A stretch of DNA of 64,000 nucleotides from an uncultured Bacteroidota bacterium (GTDB lineage Bacteria; Bacteroidota; Bacteroidia; Chitinophagales; Chitinophagaceae). The stretch is from positions 38,919-102,918 of the forward strand of contig CAILLK010000163.1 in assembly GCA_903835005.1 (NCBI GenBank), given 5' to 3'. Shown here piece by piece: positions 1-9,303 of the stretch; the stretch's first letter is position 1, and each line of letters opens with the position of its first letter. Below the pieces are notes generated by a model. It saw nothing but the letters and a program-made list of their open reading frames with translations. It was not told the DNA's origin and made no database searches. A program made the translations under genes and the position numbers.

Positions 1-285
1 CATCGGTTTCTCTACCACTGTATGCAGCCCGGCCTTAAGGCCAGTTATGGTATGCGGTTCGTGAAGGTAATTGGGTGTACAAACACAAAGGACATCGGCA
101 GGGGTATGCTTCAGCATGACTTCCAGGCTGCCATAGAAGGGTATATCCTGCGGCAATAACGCCTTTACCTGCGGGTTGATATCGCAAACAGCAACCAGCT
201 CAGTAGCAGGGTTTTGCAGGATATGCTCGGCGTGCCGGCGGCCAATATTGCCAAAGCCTATGATTGAGAAACGGATTTTATTCAA
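1..285 (-). CDS. Gfo/Idh/MocA family oxidoreductase, N-terminal part (cut by window edge)
   Basis: This is a 95-residue N-terminal piece that runs off the left edge of the window. Family members are NAD(P)-dependent dehydrogenases acting on sugars or related polyols. The Rossmann dinucleotide motif GFGNIGRRH lies at residues 10-18, followed by a beta-strand acid (VAVCDIN) that would contact the cofactor. The visible part ends in VEKPM, the family's conserved EKP motif. The start is a TTG at 283-285; no ATG is available in frame upstream of the Rossmann fold. It lies 44 bases downstream of recQ on the same strand, so it may be co-transcribed. The substrate cannot be inferred from this fragment. 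Confidence 0.85.
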   Translation of the reverse strand, partial: MNKIRFSIIGFGNIGRRHAEHILQNPATELVAVCDINPQVKALLPQDIPFYGSLEVMLKHTPADVLCVCTPNYLHEPHTITGLKAGLHTVVEKPM

Positions 286-329
286 GGTTGTAATTTAATA
301 GATAAATTGATTGCAATAAGTTATAATTT

Positions 330-2228
330 TTATTTGATTATGCTAATTCTCCCATCCTTCCCCAAATATAATACCCCATCATCAATCATCTCTCTCAATA
401 ACGCCAGGGCGGCCTCCTTTATTGCACCAGTATAAGTGGCCACCAAGTCAGCAATGCTGCTAATGCCATGATTTTTCAATCGCTCCATTAATTCATTTCT
501 TAATGCTTTCTCGTCAATTTTCACAACCCGTTTATCTTGGCATACATCACAATGGCCGCAATCCTTCACTGGTTTTTCGCCGAAGTAGGTGAGCAATATG
601 CGTTCCCTGCATTCTGTTGTGTTTTCCAGAAAGGCTATCATGGCTTCGGTGCGGGCTATATGACGTTTGCGCAAAGTGCCAATCCGTTTCAGGTCAATGA
701 TCAGGTAGCGGCTATCTACACGGTAGTGGTGAAAGAATAGCTGGGGGCCCTCGCCCGGCTTATTGTAAGCTATCAGTTCCATCTTATCGAGTTGCTCCAG
801 TATAGGTATCAGCTCTTCCTTTTGCATCTTCAACTGCCTGGCAATTGCTGTTTCCCTTACCATAGTAGGGAAGTGGAAAATGGTATTATACATGCGCAGC
901 AGGCCTATTGTAACGTAGGACAGGTTGGGATTTATATACCTCAGATCATCGAGTGTATGCCGGTCAGCAATGAATTGTATGGTAGCAGGGTTGTATACCG
1001 ATTCGGTCAGGGTCCAAAGTCCTTCGCGCTCCAGCAGCTTCAATGCATGAACTGCATAAGTAGCCTGAAGGGAAAATTTCCGGCAGAAATCAGCCAGGTC
1101 GAAAGGATAGTATTGATCGGGTTGTGTGCCTGAAGGTATCTGCAGATACTCAGCTACCGCCTGGTATACCTGCCGCAGGTATGCCTCGGGCGGGTATTGC
1201 TGATCTATACTTTCGATCAGCCGTTTTTTATCACTGCTGTTATATAGGGTATATGCCCGGGATGGTTTCCCATCCCGGCCGGCCCTTCCTGCTTCCTGGT
1301 ACCATGCCTCCAGGTGCTCAGGCGCATCGTAATGCAGCACCATGCGCACATCTGGTTTGTCAATGCCCATACCAAATGCTGTGGTTGCTACCATTACTTT
1401 GGCTTTGTTGTGCATCCATGCATCCTGGGCATCATCTCTTTTTTCCTTCATCATGCCGGCATGGTAGGCCGTTGCTGCAATGCCCGATTGCTGCATTGAT
1501 TTGCATACCATTTCCGTTTGCTTGCGGCTCCGGCAATAAATGATGCTGCAAGTTTTGTTTATACTATTTATTGTATCCCCATTTTTGTTTTCACTGTAAT
1601 GAACGGTATAAAATATATTGTTCCGGGCAAAGCTTTGCTTATAAACTGCGGCATTTTTGAACAGCAATTGCTTTTCAATATCCGCTTGCACCTCACCCGT
1701 TGCAGTAGCCGTAAGTGCGAGCACCGGGGCACTGGGGTAAACCGCTCTGGCTTCCGCTATCTTCAGATAATCGGGCCGGAAATCGTGCCCCCATTGCGAG
1801 ATGCAGTGCGCCTCATCAACGGCGATCATGCTTACATCAAACTCTGTCATGTAATCACGGAACAATTGCGTTTGCAGCCGCTCGGGTGAAATATAGAGCA
1901 ACTTATAAGCGCCATGTACCGTATTATCTGCTATTCTGCGCACGTCGTTATAGTGCATGCCTGAGTGGATGCATTCAGCCGGAATGTCCAGTTGTTTGAG
2001 GCGGTTTACCTGGTCCTGCATAAGGGCTATAAGCGGGGAAATAACAAGGCAAAAACCTTCGTTGATAAGGGCCGGTACCTGGTAGCACACCGATTTGCCG
2101 CCCCCTGTAGGTAACAATGCAAGAGTATCCCTCTTCTCCAAAACAGATTCTATAATTTCCATTTGCAGCGGCCTGAAGCTGCTGTAGCCCCAGTATTGCT
2201 TTAATATTTGTTCGGGAGTGGACGGCAA
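330..2228 (-). CDS. recQ: ATP-dependent DNA helicase RecQ
   Basis: This 632-residue protein is a 3'-5' superfamily 2 DNA helicase for recombination and fork repair. Visible motifs are Walker A LPTGGGKSVCYQVPAL (about residues 39-54), the DEAH box AVDEAHCISQWGHDFRP (about 135-151), the TATAT motif III, and the QEAGRAGRDG motif VI (about 315-324). The zinc-binding subdomain cysteines (CRERILLTYFGE, then CGHCDVC) lie near residues 543-570. A winged-helix RQC region follows, but I see no clear HRDC domain, as in short Bacteroidota RecQ proteins. The start is TTG at 2226-2228. The upstream gene stops one base before it, which suggests translational coupling. Confidence 0.95.
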   Translation of the reverse strand: MPSTPEQILKQYWGYSSFRPLQMEIIESVLEKRDTLALLPTGGGKSVCYQVPALINEGFCLVISPLIALMQDQVNRLKQLDIPAECIHSGMHYNDVRRIADNTVHGAYKLLYISPERLQTQLFRDYMTEFDVSMIAVDEAHCISQWGHDFRPDYLKIAEARAVYPSAPVLALTATATGEVQADIEKQLLFKNAAVYKQSFARNNIFYTVHYSENKNGDTINSINKTCSIIYCRSRKQTEMVCKSMQQSGIAATAYHAGMMKEKRDDAQDAWMHNKAKVMVATTAFGMGIDKPDVRMVLHYDAPEHLEAWYQEAGRAGRDGKPSRAYTLYNSSDKKRLIESIDQQYPPEAYLRQVYQAVAEYLQIPSGTQPDQYYPFDLADFCRKFSLQATYAVHALKLLEREGLWTLTESVYNPATIQFIADRHTLDDLRYINPNLSYVTIGLLRMYNTIFHFPTMVRETAIARQLKMQKEELIPILEQLDKMELIAYNKPGEGPQLFFHHYRVDSRYLIIDLKRIGTLRKRHIARTEAMIAFLENTTECRERILLTYFGEKPVKDCGHCDVCQDKRVVKIDEKALRNELMERLKNHGISSIADLVATYTGAIKEAALALLREMIDDGVLYLGKDGRISIIK

Positions 2229-2229
2229 A

Positions 2230-2700
2230 TTATAAATAGTTGGGCCTGTTGTCTTTGAATATTGGCTTCATACCGCCATTCCATAGAAGCGATTTCAATG
2301 AGGTATTCTGTTCAATGGCGCTTAATTGATGAGTTGGAATCCATACCCGGTTATCGAAATTGTTAGGAGCATTTAATGCGAACAAGGAAGCAATACCTAA
2401 CTGCGCCGGCAATATCCCGAAAAGTAAAATTATTTTGGGGTCCAGTGCTTCCCTTATCTGGTACCATGCAGCCATCTGCCCATCTTTGAGGAAGATAATG
2501 TTGTACATTTCGGGCCTGAGATTGCAGCTTTTTTCAACTTCCAGCATTTTCTTCAATTGTTCTTCTTCATTACTGCCGGGCCTGTATTCATTGATTATTA
2601 CCAGCACAGGTTTAGGCAGGGCATTAACGGTTAACGCACTGATGTCATCCCATAGCACATCATATTTTGTGGTTACAATAGCTGAGTTATATAAGTTCAT
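2230..2700 (-). CDS. conserved hypothetical protein upstream of recQ
   Basis: This 156-residue soluble protein of unknown function starts with ATG at 2698-2700. I do not recognise a family. It has alternating hydrophobic strands (KPVLVIINEY, MYNIIFLKDG, PKIILLFGILP) consistent with a small alpha/beta fold, and a conserved-looking tail (LWNGGMKPIF). There is no signal peptide, membrane span or cysteine cluster. Its stop codon lies one base before the recQ TTG start, so translation is probably coupled and a DNA-metabolism role is a guess from context. It is divergent from ilvE, with 133 bases between the two starts. Confidence 0.75.
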   Translation of the reverse strand: MNLYNSAIVTTKYDVLWDDISALTVNALPKPVLVIINEYRPGSNEEEQLKKMLEVEKSCNLRPEMYNIIFLKDGQMAAWYQIREALDPKIILLFGILPAQLGIASLFALNAPNNFDNRVWIPTHQLSAIEQNTSLKSLLWNGGMKPIFKDNRPNYL

Positions 2701-2833
2701 TAGCAGTGCCGGAATTAATACATTATACCATTATATAATTACAAATAAAAAACTAACCAGTATCATTTAGGGTTTTAGGCCTAAAAATTGTTTCTTTGCA
2801 AAAGTAATCTATAATTAATCTAAATCGGGTAGT

Positions 2834-3904
2834 ATGAGCGTGTCCTCCGCAGAAATCAGCATAAGGAAAGTTGAGAAAAGCCGTATCAGTGAAATTGATC
2901 CGGCCGATATTCATTTCGGAATTAATTATTCCGACCATATGCTGATAGCATATTATGAGAATGGTGAATGGCAACAGCCCGAAATTATGCCTTTTCATAA
3001 TCTTTCTTTCAGCCCTGCAACCACTTTTTTCCATTACGGACAAGCGATTTTTGAAGGTGTTAAGGCTTATAAAGACCCTCAGGGTAACCCGATAATATTC
3101 CGTCCTTATGACAACTGGAAGCGTATGAACCGGTCGGCAGAGCGTATGGCAATGCCTGATGTGCCGGAGGAAATTTTTATTGTAGGAATGAGAACGCTTA
3201 TAGACCTGGACCGCGACTGGGTGCCTGTAGGTGGGGAGTCTTCGTTATACATCCGCCCGTTTATGCTTGCTATTGATGAGTTTATAGGTGTGCGGCCGGC
3301 TGAGAAGTTCATGTTTATCATAATTACCAGCCCGGCAGGGCCTTATTACAACCATCCTGTATCCATTTATGTTCAGGATAAATTTGTCCGGGCTTTCCCT
3401 GGTGGTATTGGTTTTACCAAGGCAGCAGGCAACTATGGTATGAGTATGTACCCAACCATGCAGATAAAGAAAATGGGGTATGACCAGATTTTATGGACCG
3501 ATGGTTTTGAACATAAATATGTGCAGGAAATTGGCACCATGAATGTGTTTTTTGTTATTGGCGATAAAGTACTGACTCCTGATATTACACAGGATACTAT
3601 ACTGGAAGGTGTGACCCGCGACAGTGTAATAACCCTGCTCCGCGAGAAAGGAATTACCGTAGAAGAACGCCCTATAAACATTGATGAAATTGAAGAAGCC
3701 CATAAAAACGGCCAGCTGAAAGAGGCTTTCGGTACGGGTACTGCAGCATCTATAGCGCCTATATGTGCGCTTACCTACCATGATGATAAAATGCTGCTGC
3801 CACCAGTTGAAAGCTGGGAGATTGCCAACTGGCTGAAGCAGGAACTTGCAGATATCAGGTATGGCCGGAAAGAAGATACCCATAACTGGATCGTAAGATT
3901 ATAA
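2834..3904 (+). CDS. ilvE: branched-chain amino acid aminotransferase
   Basis: This 356-residue class IV PLP-dependent aminotransferase interconverts leucine, isoleucine and valine with their 2-oxo acids, using 2-oxoglutarate/glutamate. FHYGQAIFEGVKAY (about residues 66-79) is the family's substrate-pocket segment. The PLP-binding lysine is probably K196 in GGIGFTKAAGNYG, and the EIGTMNVFFV segment binds the cofactor. Its length matches group 2 (eukaryotic-like) BCATs of about 350-360 residues rather than the 300-residue E. coli IlvE. A strong hairpin terminator follows 28 bases after the stop. It stands alone on the plus strand rather than in an ilv/leu operon. Confidence 0.95.
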   Translation: MSVSSAEISIRKVEKSRISEIDPADIHFGINYSDHMLIAYYENGEWQQPEIMPFHNLSFSPATTFFHYGQAIFEGVKAYKDPQGNPIIFRPYDNWKRMNRSAERMAMPDVPEEIFIVGMRTLIDLDRDWVPVGGESSLYIRPFMLAIDEFIGVRPAEKFMFIIITSPAGPYYNHPVSIYVQDKFVRAFPGGIGFTKAAGNYGMSMYPTMQIKKMGYDQILWTDGFEHKYVQEIGTMNVFFVIGDKVLTPDITQDTILEGVTRDSVITLLREKGITVEERPINIDEIEEAHKNGQLKEAFGTGTAASIAPICALTYHDDKMLLPPVESWEIANWLKQELADIRYGRKEDTHNWIVRL

Positions 3905-3931
3905 ATTTATTAAATTATAATAATTTAATTG

Positions 3932-3962
3932 GCCTCACTGATTTCAGTGGGGCTATTTTTTT
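3932..3962 (+). terminator. rho-independent terminator of ilvE
   Basis: A 9-bp stem (GCCTCACTG with CAGTGGGGC, one G-T wobble) closes a 4-base ATTT loop. It is followed by TA and a run of seven T. It sits just downstream of the ilvE stop and upstream of the next signal-peptide gene. Confidence 0.85.
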
Positions 3963-4002
3963 GGCACAATCTTTGCTCTTGATTAACATTGTATAAGATA
4001 TT

Positions 4003-6030
4003 ATGAAACTTACACCCGGTTTAGTCATTATAGTTATTTTGTTTTCCCTTTTTGCCTTTGGAGGGGAATTATGTGCCCAGGGCTGGCAATGGGGCAGGGG
4101 CAATACAGGTGGTGGCATGGATGCATGGTCTGTGGCTACCGACCATTCAGGAAATGTATTTGTTGCAGGAGCTAATTTTTCGGGTGATCTAAAAAGCACT
4201 TCTGGTACCGGGTATGGAATTAATGCTGTTTTTGGCTCCGTTTCAGTGCCTTTTTCAGCTGCAACTGATACTGGAATACAATGTATAATTGCAAAATATG
4301 ATGGAAACGGGAATTGCCTGTGGGCCAAAGGCACACAAAATGGGGACTCCTGGCCAATAAATATTGCTACTGACAATGATGGAAATTCATTTTTGTTCGG
4401 AGCCCTAATTAGCCCACAAATACAGATTGGCACAATAACATTGACTAATTCCATCTTTCCGGATTGTCAATATTTTTTGGCAAAGTTTGATCTCTCAGGC
4501 AACGTAGTTTGGGCAAAGAATGGAGGAAATATCCAGTATGGCGGCTCAGGAGTTGGTAATGCTGTTTACCAGACCTATGTGCTGAGTACAGGAGGAATCG
4601 CAACTGATGCCTCTGGTAATATTTTTATTACCGGTAATTTCCATTTGCCTGCAATACAAATAGGATCATTCAATTTAACCAACTCAGACCCGACAGACAG
4701 TACCGAAGATATTTTCGTTGCCAAATACGATCCGGAAGGTAATGTTGTATGGGCAGTAAGTTCGGGTGGTAACCGGTCTGATGATGCTTATGGGTTAACT
4801 GTTACGCCGCGCGGAGACATATATATAGCCGGAGTATTCAGATCTTCATCTATTCAATTTGGCTCTTCAACAATATCAGATGCAAGCGGAGGGCAAGGGA
4901 ACGCATTTATAGCTAAGTTTAACTCAGCAGGTGTGCCTGAATGGGCCAGTGGGAGTTGGGGACAAGGAGGAGAATTTGCTATAGGCATTGCTTCAGATAT
5001 CTCTGGAAATATTTACCTGACAGGAGGATTAAGTGACAATAGTATATCATTCGGCGGAACAACCATTGCAAACCCCTATCCCGGAAAACTGGTCGAATAT
5101 CTTATAAAATTTGATAACCAGGATAAAGTCGGTTGGTTCAAAACTATAGGGTCTCCTTTTGTTGGAGATACATGGGGATATTGTATATCCATGTCGGAAT
5201 GCGGGGTCATATGGGTAAGTGGTTCTTTCACGAATCTTGTGAACATTGACGGTCATGTTTTGGATATTCCATATGGCTTTTATGATCCGGTATTTATTGC
5301 AGGTTTCAGCGCCTCGGGTGTATATGCAGGCAGTGCAGCGCTGCAAAGTGGCGCTGATGATCAGAACGGGATAGCCTGCGATGCACAGGGCAATGTATAT
5401 ATGTGTGCAGATTACGAGGGTTTATCCTCTTTTGTAGTTGGCCCTGATACCCTGGCAGATATAACTATCACCAACCAGGATGAATGGCTTTTTTTAGCAA
5501 AATACGTATTTGTAAATGATGCTGCACCAGATACGTTTACAGCGCAAACGGATACTGCCATATGCCCTGTTGGTGGTATGATGCTATATGCTCCTCCCGG
5601 TTTCTCCGGTTATCTCTGGGGCAATGGTAATACCAGCAACAATATTCAGATAGACAAGCCGGGTCATTACTGGGTGCTATGCAAAGGTGGCTGTAACTTA
5701 ATTGACAGCATCACCGTAACAACAGATAATAAGGCATCCTGCCCTTGCAAAATTTATATTCCGAATACATTTACGCCAAATGGCGATGGATTGAATGATT
5801 ATTTTCATCCTTTGGCTGATCCATTATGCGAACTGAATGATTACGATTTTGTCATTTTTAACCGTTGGGGCCAGGAGGTCTTTAAAACAACAGATCCTTC
5901 TGCCAGGTGGGATGGTAAGTATGTGGGTATACCAGCTGAGATGGGTACTTATATGTATTATCTGAAATTTAAATCCGGAGTTAATAATACAGAGCAGCGC
6001 CTGAAGGGTGATGTGACTCTTGTGCGGTAA
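4003..6030 (+). CDS. T9SS type B sorting-domain protein with SBBP-like beta-propeller repeats
   Basis: This 675-residue secreted protein has a Sec signal peptide at residues 1 to about 25 (hydrophobic core, then LCAQ-GW). Repeated blades follow, of the form ATDxxGNxFxxGxF ... FxAKYDxxGNVVWA, which is the SBBP/beta-propeller pattern (about residues 40-500). A short Ig-like or PKD-like segment (about 515-575) is next. The C-terminus at 580-675, opening with IPNTFTPNGDGLND and containing FNRWGQEVF and WDGKY, is the gliding-motility-associated (CHU_C, type B) sorting domain. The protein is therefore predicted to cross the outer membrane by type IX secretion and stay attached to the surface. The ligand is unknown. 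It is paralogous to the next gene. Confidence 0.9.
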   Translation: MKLTPGLVIIVILFSLFAFGGELCAQGWQWGRGNTGGGMDAWSVATDHSGNVFVAGANFSGDLKSTSGTGYGINAVFGSVSVPFSAATDTGIQCIIAKYDGNGNCLWAKGTQNGDSWPINIATDNDGNSFLFGALISPQIQIGTITLTNSIFPDCQYFLAKFDLSGNVVWAKNGGNIQYGGSGVGNAVYQTYVLSTGGIATDASGNIFITGNFHLPAIQIGSFNLTNSDPTDSTEDIFVAKYDPEGNVVWAVSSGGNRSDDAYGLTVTPRGDIYIAGVFRSSSIQFGSSTISDASGGQGNAFIAKFNSAGVPEWASGSWGQGGEFAIGIASDISGNIYLTGGLSDNSISFGGTTIANPYPGKLVEYLIKFDNQDKVGWFKTIGSPFVGDTWGYCISMSECGVIWVSGSFTNLVNIDGHVLDIPYGFYDPVFIAGFSASGVYAGSAALQSGADDQNGIACDAQGNVYMCADYEGLSSFVVGPDTLADITITNQDEWLFLAKYVFVNDAAPDTFTAQTDTAICPVGGMMLYAPPGFSGYLWGNGNTSNNIQIDKPGHYWVLCKGGCNLIDSITVTTDNKASCPCKIYIPNTFTPNGDGLNDYFHPLADPLCELNDYDFVIFNRWGQEVFKTTDPSARWDGKYVGIPAEMGTYMYYLKFKSGVNNTEQRLKGDVTLVR

Positions 6031-6209
6031 TTTTCAGGTTCTGCCAACCTTATTTCAATTTATAGTGTCTATTCAGGTACAATACTTAAAGTTATACCTG
6101 AACTCTATCATCAGGAGCAGGAAAGGATTTTGTGAGGAATATCTGGCGTTGTGCGTCGTTTGTAAGTAGTTTTCATTAATTTTATTTGCACCTTTAGAAA
6201 TCCGTTTTG

Positions 6210-8378
6210 ATGCGAGTACCCCTTACACTGATTGTATTTTTCTTATTTAACACAAGCGCTACTTTACAGGCGCAAAACTGGAAATGGGGTAGAGGCAATA
6301 CCGGTACGGGTGTGGATGGCTGGGCTGTGGCAACAGATCCGTCGGGTAATGTTTTTGCGGCAGGTATTAATTTCGGTATATATCCCGCTGTTATTGGTCC
6401 ATATACCCTGCCGGATGTAGGGCCGGGCGCCTATCAATGTATAATTATCAAGTACGACGCCAACGGGAATGTGCTTTGGGCAAATGGGACACAAAACGGC
6501 AATTCCTGCCTGATCAATATAGCAGCAGACCAGAATGGTAATTCTGTTCTTTTCGGCTCATTCCAGAGCGCTACTATACAGATCGGGAGCCATATCCTCA
6601 CAAATACAGTTTTCCCGAATACGCAGTATTTCCTGGTAAAGTACGATCCTTTTGGGAATGTTTTATGGGCTGTTAACTCGGGTAATTGCCAGTTTAATTA
6701 TGCTACACTGGGAAATATAGCTGTTGTACTGGGTTGCGGCGGGATAGCTACCGATGCAGCAGGGAATATATATATCACTGCCAGTTTTCATATGACTTCA
6801 ATCACCATTGGCACTTCTACACTGATTAATGCAGATCCATCAGGATTGACCAATGATATTCTGCTTGTGAAATATGACCCCACAGGCAATGTTGTCTGGG
6901 CTAAAAGTGTGGGAGGGCCGGGAAGTGATGAAGCTTATGGTATTACTGTAACACCGGCAGGCGATATCTATATAGCCGGTGTTTTTGGTTCTGCTTCCCT
7001 TACTTTTGGTGCCTCTGTAATCAGTAATGCAAGTAGCGGGCAGGTAGCATTTATTGCCCGGTACGATGCATCGGGCACCCCGGTCTGGGCCTCGGGCAGT
7101 GGTGGCAATGGCCATGAGTATGCAGTTGGTTTGGTATCCGATCTGTCAAACAATGTTTATCTAACAGGAGGTCTCAGAGATAACAGCATTTCGTTCAGCG
7201 GCACAGTGATCAGCAATCCGGATACAGTACCGGTATTGTACCTTGCTAAGTTTGATCCGGCAAATAATGTAATCTGGTCAAAAACGATAGGGCCAGCGAT
7301 TGATACCGGCCGGGGTGCCTGGGGCTATTCTATAGCTATATCGCAGTGCGGCACGGTATGGGTGAGCGGTTGTATGAACGGGGCGGTAAATATAGACGGG
7401 AATATATTGTCGGTTCCACCCAATAGCTCCGACCCGATTTTTATGGCAGGTTTCAGTCCCTCCGGAACTTATGAAGGCAGCACTGCACTGCAGAGCGGCG
7501 GCGACGACCAGAACGGCATAGCCTGCGATGGATTTGGTAATGTATTTATGTGCAGCGACTATGAAACCTACCCATTTTCGATTGGCACTGATACTTTTCC
7601 TGCACCGGCAACCATTTCGGGAGAGTTACTTTTTGTAGCCAGATATGCCACCCAATACTCCCTGTTTAATAATGCAACAGGCAAGGATACCAGTATCTGT
7701 ATGGGTAGCCAGGTTTTGCTCAATGCGCCAGCCGGATTTGCCAATTATATCTGGAATGATGGCGGTACAGGCGCCACCAAAAATGTTTCGGATACAGGAA
7801 TATTCTGGGTCACAGGATTTGATAGTTGTACCAATGCTGTTGCGGATACCTTCCGCATTACCGGTGGGAACAGAACGGTAACCTGTACTAAAACAGATAT
7901 CTGCCTGGGAGGTCCGGTAAGTCTGAAAGCACACACCGGATTTTCGAATTATATATGGAACGATGGAACTATTGCGTTTTCACGGACGGTATCAGATACC
8001 GGTACCTACTGGGTAAAAGGCTTTGATACCTGCTCCGGCTCAGCGGTTGATACCTTTAGAATTACAGCCGGGTGCGATTGCATTAATTCGGTATTTGTAC
8101 CTAATGCATTTACTCCGAACGGCGACGGGCAGGACGATGTTTTCTATCCCCGGTGCGGCGCAAGTGTTAAAAAAATAAAGACCTTCAATGTTTATAACCG
8201 CTGGGGCGAACTGCTGTTTGCAAGAGAAGACCTGGACCCCAATGATGAAAGAAATTCGTGGGATGGCACCTTCAATGGCAATCAGCCTTTGCCAGATGTT
8301 TATGTGTGGGTGGTGGAAGCCGTTTGCACCAACGGCAACCACATAAATAAAAAAGGAAGTATTACCGTGATCAGGTGA
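6210..8378 (+). CDS. T9SS type B sorting-domain protein with SBBP-like repeats, paralogue with duplicated spacer domain
   Basis: This 722-residue secreted protein is a tandem paralogue of the preceding one (signal peptide ending LQAQNWKWGRGNTG; matching blade order and spacing). I chose the ATG at 6210 over the TTG one codon upstream. After the propeller it has two copies of a roughly 60-residue segment (pattern DTSICxG...FANYIWNDGGT...VSDTGxFWVxGFD; about residues 505-630), where the first paralogue has one. It ends in a type B sorting domain (VPNAFTPNGDGQDD, VYNRWGELLF). The role is predicted to be a surface adhesin or structural protein. The gap to the upstream stop is 179 bases with no clear terminator. 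Confidence 0.9.
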   Translation: MRVPLTLIVFFLFNTSATLQAQNWKWGRGNTGTGVDGWAVATDPSGNVFAAGINFGIYPAVIGPYTLPDVGPGAYQCIIIKYDANGNVLWANGTQNGNSCLINIAADQNGNSVLFGSFQSATIQIGSHILTNTVFPNTQYFLVKYDPFGNVLWAVNSGNCQFNYATLGNIAVVLGCGGIATDAAGNIYITASFHMTSITIGTSTLINADPSGLTNDILLVKYDPTGNVVWAKSVGGPGSDEAYGITVTPAGDIYIAGVFGSASLTFGASVISNASSGQVAFIARYDASGTPVWASGSGGNGHEYAVGLVSDLSNNVYLTGGLRDNSISFSGTVISNPDTVPVLYLAKFDPANNVIWSKTIGPAIDTGRGAWGYSIAISQCGTVWVSGCMNGAVNIDGNILSVPPNSSDPIFMAGFSPSGTYEGSTALQSGGDDQNGIACDGFGNVFMCSDYETYPFSIGTDTFPAPATISGELLFVARYATQYSLFNNATGKDTSICMGSQVLLNAPAGFANYIWNDGGTGATKNVSDTGIFWVTGFDSCTNAVADTFRITGGNRTVTCTKTDICLGGPVSLKAHTGFSNYIWNDGTIAFSRTVSDTGTYWVKGFDTCSGSAVDTFRITAGCDCINSVFVPNAFTPNGDGQDDVFYPRCGASVKKIKTFNVYNRWGELLFAREDLDPNDERNSWDGTFNGNQPLPDVYVWVVEAVCTNGNHINKKGSITVIR

Positions 8379-8412
8379 TCCGGAGATGAAAAACCGGCCT
8401 GCAGATTACTAC

Positions 8413-9219
8413 TTACTGCCTTGTTTTAAATATAATAGTAACATCTCCGAATTGCTGCGGTTCAGGGCCTTCGCTCTTGCTGAACCTGGAGTTATTCAGT
8501 TTTTCTATGGCCAGCCGGGTCAGTTGAGGGCTGGAGGAGCTTTTTACAAATTTATTTACAATATTACCATTCCTGTCTACCGTAACGTGTATTACTACCT
8601 TGCCGCTTTCGTGAAATTCGGCTTCAAATTTATCGGGGCTGATGGTGCGGCCCGACAGAGTGTGGCCTATACCGCCTGTTCCGTTGCCGGGTATGCCTGA
8701 ATAGTTTGCCGCGCCGGGAGTGCCACCCGGAACGCCCTGGTCGCCATGCCCATGGGTTATGCCTTCGCCGGTGCCGGGCAGGTTCTGATTGGCGCTGTTG
8801 CCGCCCTGGCCGTTATCGCCTGCATAGGTGTATTTTGGTTTTTCCTGCTTGTGGCCTTTTTCAGTGGTAGGGGCTTTTCCCGCTTTTTTGTTTGTCGGGG
8901 TTACATCGGGTGCATCGGTCTCAGTGCTTCTCACAATATCTTTGGGTATACTGCTTTTTGCTGCAACGCTTTTAAACACTACAGTAGCCTGGTAAGCCGC
9001 CGGATCCTTGGTGCTCATGGGTTGGTCGTGGCCGCTGCCATTGTCGCTTGTACCCAGGTTTACTTCCATACCACCACCATCATCTACGGGAGGAGGTATC
9101 TGGGTATCGTGGTGAATCAGGTAAAAAAACAGCAGCAGCAGCATATGCACCCCCAAAGTCCATGCGACTGCTTTTTTATTTACGGGTGGCTGTTCCTGCC
9201 TGTATTGTAATGCTACCAT
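8413..9219 (-). CDS. TonB-like energy transducer protein
   Basis: This 268-residue protein has a short cytoplasmic N-terminus and one membrane span at about residues 18-38 (VAWTLGVHMLLLLFFYLI). A long low-complexity periplasmic linker follows, rich in G, N, K, P and T (about 45-185). The compact C-terminal domain (KVVIHVTVDRNGNIVNKFV ... LAIEKLNNSRF ... GDVTIIFK) fits the TonB C-terminal fold. TonB proteins transmit inner-membrane proton motive force to outer-membrane receptors. No ExbB/ExbD genes are adjacent. The linker is Gly/Asn-rich instead of the classic Pro-Lys type. It runs convergent with the T9SS gene at 8378. Confidence 0.8.
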   Translation of the reverse strand: MVALQYRQEQPPVNKKAVAWTLGVHMLLLLFFYLIHHDTQIPPPVDDGGGMEVNLGTSDNGSGHDQPMSTKDPAAYQATVVFKSVAAKSSIPKDIVRSTETDAPDVTPTNKKAGKAPTTEKGHKQEKPKYTYAGDNGQGGNSANQNLPGTGEGITHGHGDQGVPGGTPGAANYSGIPGNGTGGIGHTLSGRTISPDKFEAEFHESGKVVIHVTVDRNGNIVNKFVKSSSSPQLTRLAIEKLNNSRFSKSEGPEPQQFGDVTIIFKTRQ

Positions 9220-9303
9220 TTAAAGAATAAAAGTAAGGAAATATACAGAATGTAAAAGTTAAAAGATAGGTGCTCTGCTGCTGCGTTGTAAAAAATAAGC
9301 TAT

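Noticed and set aside
4003..6030. Proteins as enzymes based on beta-propeller blades
   Set aside because: There is no catalytic motif in the blades. The sorting domain and repeats support a surface role only.
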